Shown one piece after another: positions 15,145-22,478 of a stretch of 25,864 nucleotides of DNA. Both the position numbers and the translations under genes were made by a program. The stretch covers positions 1 through 25,864 of the forward strand of contig CANFNN010000004.1 in NCBI GenBank assembly GCA_947448095.1, in the 5' to 3' direction. This DNA comes from Bacteriovoracaceae bacterium (lineage in GTDB: Bacteria; Bdellovibrionota; Bacteriovoracia; Bacteriovoracales; Bacteriovoracaceae). Numbering within the stretch: the first letter of the stretch is position 1; every line of letters begins with the position of its first letter. The notes under the pieces are model-generated. The model was not told the DNA's origin, searched no databases, and saw nothing but the letters and a program-made list of their open reading frames with translations.

Positions 15145-15363
15145 TTAGTTCAAATGAGTCTGATGGATATAAAGACGAAAAATTTTGTCTTTAGTTCTGC
15201 GGATAGAAAAGTTTCCACTATCTTTTTGTTCGATTAAGAACTGATAGTATTCAGGACGAGTGTCTGCGATTTCGAGAACAGATTTTCCTTCGAATTCTCC
15301 AAAGTCAATTACGACTCTGTCTTCTTCGATAATACCAGTTAGTGGACTTTGCTCCTGGGCCAT
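15145..15363 (-). CDS. Small DUF3820/ExoX-C-like protein
   Basis: A 72-residue cytoplasmic protein. The core VVIDFGEFEGKSVLEIAD followed by RPEYYQFLIEQKD follows the pattern F-G-x-(F/Y)-x-G-x-x-(L/V)-x-E-(I/L) of the small DUF3820 and exodeoxyribonuclease-X C-terminal-like domain. This fold occurs in small stand-alone proteins and next to exonucleases, where it may contact nucleic acid. The start is well supported by a strong AAGGAGGG site. It sits 81 nt downstream of the HD-GYP-like gene on the same strand and could be in that operon or have its own promoter. Function unknown. Confidence 0.75.
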   Translation of the reverse strand: MAQEQSPLTGIIEEDRVVIDFGEFEGKSVLEIADTRPEYYQFLIEQKDSGNFSIRRTKDKIFRLYIHQTHLN

Positions 15364-15444
15364 GATTCCCTCCTTGGAATGCTAGGACAAGTTTAAATGT
15401 CTTTGTAATTAGATTTTGAATGATATGCCAACGCTTTGAAAAGC

Positions 15445-16464
15445 TTAGTTTTTGAAAAACTGTTTTAAAAAAACAACTAAGGCTTTAAATTCCTGAGGGT
15501 ATTCATCAGCCATCATTTTTTTTATGACTTCAAGTGATTGATAGAGGGAAAGTCCTCGTCTATAGGGGCGATCATTCGTCATAGCTACAAGAATATCAAA
15601 CACGGCTACTAAGGTACTTTCTAGCCCCATGATCATTTCGTTATCGCTATTGCCTTTGAAATCCTTATCTCCAATACCTTTCATTCGATCATTCAGAAAG
15701 TGGTGATGTTTGATAATATTGAGATAGTTTTTTGAAAGTGGAATTCGTCCTTCAAGAAGATCAAAAGAGAAGTCGGCATGATTGGAGAACAGGTCTTTGT
15801 CTTTAATCGTAAGCGTTTTAATGTCGTACTTCATATCAGGTATAAGAGAGATACCAATATCTTTGAGGTAGCTTGCTAAAAATAAATTTTCAACTTCCTT
15901 GTCATGGAACAGATGAATTGATTGAAGGAATGACAAAAGTAGAATCGAAGACAACATCGGTTGTCCAATCGTAAAATGAAAGTTCTCTTTGGCCAGGCCA
16001 TGAAAAAAATAAGGCTGATGCTTCTTGTTATCCATCAGGAACTTAGTCAGATTTTGAGTCGTTTGAAATTGAAGCATTAAAAGTTCATCATTATGTGGAT
16101 TTTGATAAAGGCTGCCCAGACTTAAGGACAAAAGCTTTAAGTCTTTATTTCCATTTTCTAAGGCGTCCCCAACCGACAGGGATCTAGTGACCTTGATAAG
16201 CGCCGTCTCAAGATTTTTTTTAATTTGCTCTAAGTCTTCGCGGTAGACATAGACTTCCCTGTGAAGATTTTTAATTAAAGCATTAATCTGATCTTTTGTT
16301 GGAACGGATCCCTCGGGAATCACATTCATAAAAAGGCCGTCTTTAAAGATATATACAGGATGGCGCAATTTTCGCACTAGATAGAGCTCACCCACGAGAA
16401 TGGGCTTTAGCTTAAGTGCGAGTCGGTGGTGATCATTGTAGGAGCTAATCATATTGAGAGACAT
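15445..16464 (-). CDS. Degenerate HD-GYP domain protein (lacks the HD pair)
   Basis: A 339-residue protein. The C-terminal half (about 160-339) follows an HD-GYP (cyclic di-GMP phosphodiesterase) fold: ASYLKDIGISLIPD is the HDIGK region, but the HD is Lys201-Asp202 and the Lys of HDIGK is Ile. His229 (NHADFSFDLLEG) and HHH 253-255 remain. The GYP loop is missing (RMKGIGDKDF). VFDILVAMTNDRPYRRG matches the VFDALTSDRPYR block. With the metal-binding HD dyad lost, catalysis is unlikely, so a c-di-GMP sensor or a protein-interaction role is inferred. The N-terminal half is unrecognised. The gene is 41 nt after ddl and likely cotranscribed with thrS and ddl. No good Shine-Dalgarno site is visible, and Met5 is an alternative start. 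Confidence 0.78.
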   Translation of the reverse strand: MSLNMISSYNDHHRLALKLKPILVGELYLVRKLRHPVYIFKDGLFMNVIPEGSVPTKDQINALIKNLHREVYVYREDLEQIKKNLETALIKVTRSLSVGDALENGNKDLKLLSLSLGSLYQNPHNDELLMLQFQTTQNLTKFLMDNKKHQPYFFHGLAKENFHFTIGQPMLSSILLLSFLQSIHLFHDKEVENLFLASYLKDIGISLIPDMKYDIKTLTIKDKDLFSNHADFSFDLLEGRIPLSKNYLNIIKHHHFLNDRMKGIGDKDFKGNSDNEMIMGLESTLVAVFDILVAMTNDRPYRRGLSLYQSLEVIKKMMADEYPQEFKALVVFLKQFFKN

Positions 16465-16505
16465 TCTAGCTATTGTAGCCCAAAACCAAGATCACGGAGC
16501 AAATA

Positions 16506-17459
16506 TTATAAGCTGTTAATAAGCTGGGAGAGAAAGGTAGTGAATGAGTGGCCGTTTGCCTCCATCATCTTTGGAAACATCGAAATAGGCGTTAGTCCTG
16601 GAAAGGTATTTATTTCATTCAAATAGATCTCGTTTCCATCTAGAAAAAAATCAATGCGAGACAAGTGACGAAGCTTGAGCCCATGGAAAAGTTTACTAGA
16701 ATACTCAGTAATCGTTTTAACGTTTTCTGGGGTTAAGTTTTTTGCCTTGGTCTCAGTCGTGGTGAGACTGGTTTGCGAATATTTTTCTTCAAAAGAATAA
16801 AATTTAGAAGGGCAGACAATTTCACCAGGATAAGAAATTTGAAGTTTGCCATCATATTCATAAACTGAAACTTCGATCTCCCTAGGAAACATTCTTTTTT
16901 CGATTAAAACAAAGGGCGAGTAAGTGAACGCCTTTTTTATGGTTTCTAGTGGATCTTTGTCTTTTTCTACCAAGTAGCATCCAACAGACGATCCCTGATT
17001 TGAAGCCTTAATGACCACATCACCATGAAGAGCGTGGAAAGCCTTCGCTTTGGCCAGATTATCCTCGGACAGATCAGACAAGAAAAAGTAAGGAGTGTTT
17101 GCCACTCCTAAGGCGGTCGCCCAGAGCTTTGTAGTTATTTTATTGAAACACATTTTACTAGTTTCAGAATTGCACCCGATGAATGGAAGGCCAATCATTT
17201 CAAAATACGATTGAATGTCGCCAGTTTCTCCCGGGTAGCCATGAATGCAAGGAATGGCCACGTCAAATTTTTTGGCCTCAAGAGTAAACTTTTGACCTGA
17301 TTCGTTTAACCATTCACCAGATTTCGTAATTTCAACAGTCGTGAGATTCACGGTCGGAATATGACTTAAGCACTCTTTGATGTGTTTGACTGACACCAAA
17401 GAAACATCATGTTCAGTACTGCCACCACCACAAAGAAGAAGAACGTTCTTTTGAGACAT
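16506..17459 (-). CDS. ddl: D-alanine--D-alanine ligase
   Basis: A cytoplasmic ATP-grasp enzyme of peptidoglycan synthesis that joins two D-alanines, 317 residues, usual length about 300-360. Diagnostic blocks are LLCGGGSTEHDVSLVS (N-terminal), IPCIHGYPGETGDIQS with IGLPFIGC, the ATP-binding KASNQGSSVGC, and RIDFFLDG followed by LNEINTFPGLTP, including the metal-binding Asp and Glu-x-Asn residues near the C-terminus. The ATG immediately follows the thrS stop (TAGATG), so the genes are translationally linked. Cotranscription with a tRNA synthetase is unusual but not unique. Confidence 0.95.
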   Translation of the reverse strand: MSQKNVLLLCGGGSTEHDVSLVSVKHIKECLSHIPTVNLTTVEITKSGEWLNESGQKFTLEAKKFDVAIPCIHGYPGETGDIQSYFEMIGLPFIGCNSETSKMCFNKITTKLWATALGVANTPYFFLSDLSEDNLAKAKAFHALHGDVVIKASNQGSSVGCYLVEKDKDPLETIKKAFTYSPFVLIEKRMFPREIEVSVYEYDGKLQISYPGEIVCPSKFYSFEEKYSQTSLTTTETKAKNLTPENVKTITEYSSKLFHGLKLRHLSRIDFFLDGNEIYLNEINTFPGLTPISMFPKMMEANGHSFTTFLSQLINSL

Positions 17460-19217
17460 CTAAACCTCGCGTAGTGGAGCGGGAACTTTTTCAAGATCAA
17501 GAGTTTGAAATGTTTCAAACAGCTGAGCTTGCGGCATGACTTCAGACTTCATTTCTCCGTATTTTCTTACGGCAACACTCTCGGCTGCTATTTCTTGATC
17601 ACCAAGGACTAACATGAAAGGAATTTTGCCTGTTTGTGCCTGACGGGTTTTTAGCCCCATCGATTCATTTCTATCATCTACACGAACTCTAAAGCCCTTC
17701 GCTTTTAATTCTTTTGCTAGTTTTTGGGCCGCTTCAAGATGCAGCTCGTTTTTAATGGGAACAATCACTGCCTGTTCCGGACTTAGCCAGAATGGAAATG
17801 CTCCGGCCACATGTTCAAGATAAACACCAATAAATCTCTCAAGAGATCCTAGAAGTGCTCTATGAATGACTACAGGTCTCTCCATTTCACTATTTTGGTT
17901 TGTGAACTTAAGTTCAAAGCGCTCAGGAAGTTGAAAATCCAGTTGTATTGTTCCAAGCTGATGGAATCTTCCCAGAGCATCTGCTACTTGGATGTCGATT
18001 TTAGGTCCATAGAAGGCGCCGTCGCCTTCATTGACGAAATAGTCTTTTCCAGAAGCATCAAGAGCTGCTTTGAGTGCGGCTTCAGCGTTATCCCAAGTCT
18101 CGTCACTTCCGACTCTCGTTTCAGGTCTAGTTGAAAGACCAATTTTGATTTTTTTAAATCCGAAGTGCTCATATACAAGAAAAAACATCTGCATGAGAGT
18201 TTTGATTTCTTCTTGGATGCCTTCTGTCTGAATAAAGATATGGGCATCATCTTGGCAAAATGTTCTGACTCGAGTGAGTCCTGCCACTACACCAGATTTT
18301 TCATAACGGTGAAGGCGACCGAAATCTGCAAAACGAAGTGGAAGGTCTCGATAAGAATAACGATGATGAGAAAACATCAACATATGACAAGGACAGTTCA
18401 TAGGCTTAAGCGCGAACTCTCTTTCATCAATCTGAGTAAAATACATGTTCTCTTTATATTTTTCGTAGTGGCCAGAAGTGTGCCAGAGATCGACATCAAG
18501 AATTTGTGGTGTGATAACTTCTTGATAATCATATTTAACATAGATTCTACGCATGAAATCCACTAGGCCATTGTAGACCAAAGTACCTTTAGGCATAAAA
18601 AATGGAGAGGCAGGGGCTACGGGATCAAAAATAAAAAGTTCTAGCTCTTTGCCGAGTTTTCGGTGATCACGTTTTTTCGCTTCTTCGATCTGAGTCAGAT
18701 ATTCACGTAATTCTTCTTTTGAGCTAAAGCAGGCGGCATATATCCGTTGAAGCATGGGACGAGTCTGATCACCTCTCCAATAGGCTCCTGCTGTATGGAG
18801 CAGTTTAAACCAAAAAGTTAATTCAGACGTTTTCTCAACATGTGGACCCGTGCAAAGGTCAAAGAAGGCGTCGCCTTGAGTGTAATAACTGATCACTTCA
18901 CCATCAGGAATATCTTTGATCAATTCGCACTTTAAAGTTTGTCCGCGCTCAGCAAACAGTTTCAAAGCTTCGTCTCGAGAAACCTCGTGACGCACGATTG
19001 GAAGATTGCGTTTGATGATTTCTTTCATCTTCTCTTCAATCTGTTTAAGATTTTCGTCTGTGAGCTTGGCGTTCATTTCAATATCGTAATAAAAGCCATT
19101 TTCAATAGTTGGACCAATACCAAGTTGAACCGACTCATTAGGAAATAATTCCATGATTGCTTGGGCCATAAGATGTGCCGATGAATGCCTTAAAGTGTCT
19201 AGATCGTACTTGGCCAT
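17460..19217 (-). CDS. thrS: Threonyl-tRNA synthetase, lacking the N-terminal TGS domain
   Basis: A class II aminoacyl-tRNA synthetase charging tRNA-Thr. The 585-residue product is shorter than the E. coli enzyme (642) because it starts directly at the N2 editing domain: HSSAH (His11, His15), FFDLCTGPHVE (Cys122, His126). The N1 TGS domain is absent. The catalytic zinc ligands are Cys275 in MNCPCH, His326 in QDDAHIF, and His452 in VIHRALLGSLERF. Motif 2 lies in FADFGRLHRYE. The C-terminal anticodon-binding domain is complete. AAGGAG precedes the ATG, and no in-frame upstream start could restore a TGS domain because the region contains the divergent regulator's control elements. It is the first gene of the operon with ddl. 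Confidence 0.96.
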   Translation of the reverse strand: MAKYDLDTLRHSSAHLMAQAIMELFPNESVQLGIGPTIENGFYYDIEMNAKLTDENLKQIEEKMKEIIKRNLPIVRHEVSRDEALKLFAERGQTLKCELIKDIPDGEVISYYTQGDAFFDLCTGPHVEKTSELTFWFKLLHTAGAYWRGDQTRPMLQRIYAACFSSKEELREYLTQIEEAKKRDHRKLGKELELFIFDPVAPASPFFMPKGTLVYNGLVDFMRRIYVKYDYQEVITPQILDVDLWHTSGHYEKYKENMYFTQIDEREFALKPMNCPCHMLMFSHHRYSYRDLPLRFADFGRLHRYEKSGVVAGLTRVRTFCQDDAHIFIQTEGIQEEIKTLMQMFFLVYEHFGFKKIKIGLSTRPETRVGSDETWDNAEAALKAALDASGKDYFVNEGDGAFYGPKIDIQVADALGRFHQLGTIQLDFQLPERFELKFTNQNSEMERPVVIHRALLGSLERFIGVYLEHVAGAFPFWLSPEQAVIVPIKNELHLEAAQKLAKELKAKGFRVRVDDRNESMGLKTRQAQTGKIPFMLVLGDQEIAAESVAVRKYGEMKSEVMPQAQLFETFQTLDLEKVPAPLREV

Positions 19218-19267
19218 GAGTCTCCTTACAAAATACCTTGAAATTCGTTCTAACTGGTGCCAATCAC

Positions 19268-19294
19268 ATTATCAATCGAACCCCGTTTAATCAA
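19268..19294 (-). promoter_or_regulatory. Candidate thrS promoter
   Basis: Read on the minus strand, TTGATT (19289-19294) is followed 15 bp later by GATAAT (19268-19273), about 50 nt upstream of the thrS ATG. The spacer is short, so this is tentative. Confidence 0.35.
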
Positions 19295-19471
19295 CGAGTT
19301 AGAATGCAACTTTAAGTAGTTTCTCTCACTGTAAGAAATGCTGTTCTAGCTTTCTCACTTTTGGTTTGAATAACTGGTGGCAAATAGGCTCCAGTGAGCA
19401 AGTCTTACACTCATTAAGTCATGAGAATTATTTAACTTAGGGGGAATTACCGAGCATTTCTAACAAGAATC

Positions 19472-19500
19472 TTGCTTTTTTATTCTGGATGGGGTTTAAC
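19472..19500 (+). promoter_or_regulatory. Candidate promoter for the TPR-wHTH regulator
   Basis: TTGCTT (19472-19477) and TTTAAC (19495-19500) are 17 bp apart, 55 nt before the ATG. A GGGGT-TTAAC-ACCCC hairpin (19491-19505) overlaps the -10. Confidence 0.3.
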
Positions 19501-19517
19501 ACCCCCACTATGAAACT

Positions 19518-19535
19518 GTAAGAAAGATTTCTTAC
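19518..19535. promoter_or_regulatory. Perfect palindrome GTAAGAAA-GA-TTTCTTAC, operator candidate
   Basis: An 18-bp inverted repeat with 8-bp arms, 20 nt upstream of the TPR-wHTH ATG, so it lies in the 5' leader or promoter. Its left half extends to ACTGTAAGAAA, which recurs at 19328-19338. This is consistent with autoregulation by a dimeric regulator, inferred. Confidence 0.45.
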
Positions 19536-19555
19536 GCCATTCAGGAGGCCTTAAT

Positions 19556-20815
19556 ATGGACACCATTCAAACCCCGTCAATTGAAACGTTGATGAGTAGA
19601 GCTTTGGTGGATCTTACTAAAGACGATAGGTTTTTGGCCCATCTGCCTGCTGATTCTGTCAGGATTGAGGGACAAGGCCATTACCGATTGGCGAAAATCT
19701 TTTACGACAAGGCCGATTTTGAAAAAGCTGAAGAGTTTTTTATCAGCGCACTTAAGCGTACAGAACTTCCTCAAGATGCTTTTGTCATTTTCAAGATTTA
19801 TGGTTTTCTCATTCGTATCTACTCTGAAAGTCTAAATGAAAAAGAAGCAAACAAATACATTCAACTCTCTAGTGAGCTATTAGATAAGATCGTTTCAACA
19901 CTTCCTTCTCTGAATGCGGAATACTTTTATAACGCAGCAGTGGTAAATACCTATAAAGGTGAGTTTACTGAAGCCAACAAGAATTTTCACCAGGCCTATC
20001 GTAAGGCCCAGACTGAAAATGAGCCTGAGCTCATGGCCAAGTCACTTTATGCAATGGCCACTAATGCTTGTCAGATGAAAAACTTTCAAGATGCTCTTCT
20101 GCATCTTGGTCAGCTCAATGAGCTTCTGAATATTCTTAAGAAAGGGTATTTGAAAGGTAGCATGCACTTGCTTTGGGGAAATGCTCTGAGAGAGTTGGGC
20201 TCATACGCAGAATCTCTTCCTCATTACGATCTTGCGATGAAACTTCTTCATTCAAAACGTTGTTGGAACATGCAAAACTATGTTCTTTTAAATAAAGGGA
20301 TCGCCCTTAAAAAGATGGGAGAGTTCTCAAAAGCTCTTATTCTTTTTGGAATTTCTCAGAATTCACTCGATGAAGAGTATTTCAAGCGCCTTCAACAGCT
20401 GATTCTTATGGAAGTTGAAGATGTTAACGATTCAAGCGTTGATCTCTATCTTGACCGTCATAATCGCGTTATTCACGAGAAAGCACTGGGTGTGATCGAC
20501 TTCAAGCACCGTTTTGTTCTTCTTGAGATTCTTTTCCTCTTGGCGCAAACTCCTGGAACTTACTATAATAAAGAAGACCTCGCTAAAATGATCTGGAAAG
20601 ATGAATACAATCCTCTTATCCACGATAAGCTGATCTATACAAGTATCAGCAGACTAAGGAAGTTGATTGAACCTAAAGGCATCAAGCGCCAATACATTCT
20701 CCGTGGAAAAGATGGCTACACTTTCAATCCACGAGTCAACGCTCGTTTTCATAAAGAAAATGAAGTCGTTAGGCAGAAAAATATTGGGAATATCGAAATT
20801 TCTTCTCCTGTTTAA
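19556..20815 (+). CDS. TPR-repeat protein with C-terminal OmpR/PhoB-type winged helix
   Basis: A 419-residue putative transcription regulator. The N-terminal about 290 residues are helical TPR repeats, for example YRLAKIFYDKADFEKAEEFF, YNAAVVNTYKGEFTEANKNF, and LLNKGIALKKMGEFSKALIL. The C-terminal 110 residues follow the trans_reg_C winged-helix pattern: FVLLEILFLLAQTPGTYYNKEDLA, then the recognition region DKLIYTSISRLRKLIE and the wing ILRGKDGYTF. No receiver domain or sensor is present. Domain order (TPR first, DNA-binding last) is the reverse of typical SARP regulators. AGGAGG precedes the ATG. The exported-protein gene begins inside its end. Possible targets are its own operon and thrS, inferred from position only. 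Confidence 0.88.
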   Translation: MDTIQTPSIETLMSRALVDLTKDDRFLAHLPADSVRIEGQGHYRLAKIFYDKADFEKAEEFFISALKRTELPQDAFVIFKIYGFLIRIYSESLNEKEANKYIQLSSELLDKIVSTLPSLNAEYFYNAAVVNTYKGEFTEANKNFHQAYRKAQTENEPELMAKSLYAMATNACQMKNFQDALLHLGQLNELLNILKKGYLKGSMHLLWGNALRELGSYAESLPHYDLAMKLLHSKRCWNMQNYVLLNKGIALKKMGEFSKALILFGISQNSLDEEYFKRLQQLILMEVEDVNDSSVDLYLDRHNRVIHEKALGVIDFKHRFVLLEILFLLAQTPGTYYNKEDLAKMIWKDEYNPLIHDKLIYTSISRLRKLIEPKGIKRQYILRGKDGYTFNPRVNARFHKENEVVRQKNIGNIEISSPV

Positions 20816-21380
20816 TCTTTTGATCGGGGGACTCCAGGCGCAAGAGCTGGTTTCCTCCGACCGATTTCTGTTAAAAGTTCTTGACCGTGCCGTTTCATTT
20901 CAAGACGTAAACTATCAACTCCGAAACCTTAAAGCCTTGAATTGCATCTATGATGACGCATTGATAGTTTCCTATTTCGAAAAAAGCTTCCTAAGTGAAC
21001 TAGATGGCTTCGTAAAAAAATTCCCTGAAAATGATGACGAGGTTATCAAATACCTTCACGAGAACACGGAACTATTAAAAAAGATCAGGCATCTGTTTAA
21101 ATTGCTTCGCTATTCTGAGGACCAAAACAAAATGGTCTCAAACGAACTCTCTAAGCTCATTCGAGAGGGAACTCGCGAGAATAACTGCCAGAAGGCGATT
21201 CTTCATAAAGACTCCTTAAAAACGAATTTCAAAAATCTTATTGAGACCGAACTCTATCTTCGCTCGCGCTATGACGGGCAACTCAGAACTCATAAAAGAA
21301 ACTTTGATTTTATCAGGCCATCCATTGATTTATTTGTAGAATCTCTGGATAAGCAGTTCTCACATGAATACTACTGGTAA
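20760..21380 (+). CDS. Exported protein of unknown function
   Basis: A 206-residue protein, not recognised. I choose ATG 20760 because it begins a textbook signal peptide: basic MKSLGRKILG, hydrophobic FLLLFNLLIGG, then LQAQE with cleavage likely after LQA. Earlier in-frame starts would put the signal internally. The mature part is mostly alpha-helical and charged (LRNLKALNCIYDDALIV, ENTELLKKIRHLFKLL, RREGT-like region) with Cys in NCIYD and NNCQK that could pair. It overlaps the regulator gene by 56 nt and the next gene by 17 nt. The tight overlap suggests that regulator and exported protein act together, perhaps in envelope sensing, but this is inference. Confidence 0.72.
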   Translation: MKSLGRKILGISKFLLLFNLLIGGLQAQELVSSDRFLLKVLDRAVSFQDVNYQLRNLKALNCIYDDALIVSYFEKSFLSELDGFVKKFPENDDEVIKYLHENTELLKKIRHLFKLLRYSEDQNKMVSNELSKLIREGTRENNCQKAILHKDSLKTNFKNLIETELYLRSRYDGQLRTHKRNFDFIRPSIDLFVESLDKQFSHEYYW

Positions 21381-21816
21381 ACTCGGTCGGCTAAATTCCG
21401 CCAACCCAAGCTTCAACGACATTATCCTCTTGGATCAGACTCAGTTTCCGAGGCCTTGGAGCACCAAGGATTGGGAGCATCTCAACTGGGACCACCACGT
21501 GTTACTTAATTGGGAGCAAAGCGGCAAAACGCTTGGCTTCGCCCTGTTTGGATTCGTTTATGGTGATGACGTGGCGCACCTACTCAAGATTTGTGTCCAT
21601 TCGAGCGAGCGAGGTTCAGGTCTAGCACAGCTACTTTGGCAAAAATGCATACAGGAACTGACCGCCAATGGGGCAAAATCGATTTATCTTGAGGTCGAGG
21701 TGCCCAATCAAAGGGCCATTGGGTTTTATAAGAAGCTGGGCTTTGTCTCTTTAAGAACAATTAAGCGGTATTATTCTGATGGTACTGATGCTCTCACTAT
21801 GCAAATGATTATATGA
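21364..21816 (+). CDS. rimI: GNAT acetyltransferase, RimI-like
   Basis: A 150-residue cytoplasmic acetyltransferase of the GNAT fold. The acetyl-CoA pyrophosphate loop is in HLLKICVHSSERGSGLAQLL (motif A R-G-S-G-L/A), and the C-terminal part NQRAIGFYKKLGFVSL is the usual motif B of RimI, the enzyme acetylating the N-terminal alanine of ribosomal protein S18. The N-terminal TQFPRPWSTKDW also fits RimI. The start overlaps the preceding gene by 17 nt with no SD site, so translation is probably coupled. The neighbouring rimP-nusA-infB operon is translation-related, but a terminator-like hairpin lies between. Confidence 0.85.
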   Translation: MNTTGKLGRLNSANPSFNDIILLDQTQFPRPWSTKDWEHLNWDHHVLLNWEQSGKTLGFALFGFVYGDDVAHLLKICVHSSERGSGLAQLLWQKCIQELTANGAKSIYLEVEVPNQRAIGFYKKLGFVSLRTIKRYYSDGTDALTMQMII

Positions 21817-21896
21817 GTCGGGAATGGTTTAAAATTGCTCTTTTGATTTGATTTTGTTACAAATGTGACCTGTTTTAGATTTCGGTGGTGAGGTTA

Positions 21897-21926
21897 GGGT
21901 GGTTTTTTTCCATCCTTTTTTATTTT
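21897..21926 (+). terminator. Rho-independent terminator or attenuator before rimP
   Basis: GGGTGG (21897-21902) pairs with CCATCC (21910-21915), one G-U pair, around a T loop, followed by TTTTTTATTTT. It ends the rimI transcript or attenuates the rimP operon. Confidence 0.65.
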
Positions 21927-21942
21927 ACGGGTACTTTATTTA

Positions 21943-22467
21943 ATGGATATCCAGCAAGAACGTAACGGTCTAGAGAAAAAATTTTTTCACATGTGTGAAC
22001 CTGTAGTTCAGGAAACTGGCTATAAACTCTACGATCTTGAGTACATTGTTGGTCAAAAGCTTCTTAGACTTTATATCCAAGATCCCAGCACTGGATCTGC
22101 CTTGATAGAAGACTGTATTAAAGTTGATAAAGCACTCTCGCCGGCCTTTGAAACAGAAACTTGGATACCTGATGATGTCGTCCTCGAAGTTTCCTCCCCT
22201 GGTGTTTATCGTCATCTTGCGAATCTTGAACATTTCAAGATGAGTATTGGTGAAATCCTTGGTGTGGTGATAACTGGTCAGCTCTCAGATGATCAAGTGC
22301 TGGGTGGTCCGAAAGGATTGAAAAGTGAAAAAAAATTCCGTGGAAAGCTTTTAGAGGCCGGCCAGGAAGATTTTATGATTGAAGTTAAAGGCTTCAGTCT
22401 GAAGTTAAATTATAAACAGACAAAAAAAGTTAATTTAGATCCCGATTTAAAATCGGTTAGAGAGTAA
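21943..22467 (+). CDS. rimP: Ribosome maturation factor RimP
   Basis: A 174-residue cytoplasmic protein needed for 30S subunit maturation (DUF150 family). The signature GYKLYDLEYIVGQKLLRLYI and VVLEVSSPGVYRHL match the RimP N-terminal domain (SSPGLDRPL in many species), followed by the SH3-like C-terminal domain (FRGKLLEAGQEDFMIEVKG). It begins the rimP-nusA-infB operon, the conserved order in bacteria, with nusA 11 nt downstream. It has no strong SD; the leader is the hairpin region. Confidence 0.94.
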   Translation: MDIQQERNGLEKKFFHMCEPVVQETGYKLYDLEYIVGQKLLRLYIQDPSTGSALIEDCIKVDKALSPAFETETWIPDDVVLEVSSPGVYRHLANLEHFKMSIGEILGVVITGQLSDDQVLGGPKGLKSEKKFRGKLLEAGQEDFMIEVKGFSLKLNYKQTKKVNLDPDLKSVRE

Positions 22468-22478
22468 GGAGAGACGCT

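Larger units (their letters stand above)
19218..19555. promoter_or_regulatory. Divergent intergenic region between thrS and the TPR regulator
   Basis: This 338-bp region has no gene. It holds the thrS promoter candidate and several short repeats: TAACTGGTG at 19251 and 19371, 120 bp apart; TTCTAAC 19248-19254 versus GTTAGAA 19298-19304; CTCACTG 19325-19331 versus CAGTGAG 19392-19398; and ACTGTAAGAAA at 19328 and 19515. No T-box-like long leader is present, and no tRNA. Confidence 0.55.

Noticed and set aside
15445..16464. HD-GYP-like gene read as a pseudogene
   Set aside because: It is full length with an intact frame and with several fold motifs conserved; loss of catalysis is not loss of function.
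18165..18566. 133-residue open frame antisense to thrS
   Set aside because: It mirrors the thrS coding sequence and shows no Shine-Dalgarno site or recognisable domain.
19218..19300. T-box riboswitch in the thrS leader
   Set aside because: The leader is only about 45 nt from the candidate start site, far too short, and no conserved T-box or specifier loop is visible.
19464..19481. CAAG-AAT-CTTG plus T tract as a terminator
   Set aside because: The stem has four base pairs and a three-base loop, too weak; the T run more likely lies within a promoter.
20667..20759. Longer start for the exported protein
   Set aside because: It would place the clear signal peptide inside the protein and extend the overlap with the regulator gene to 149 nt.
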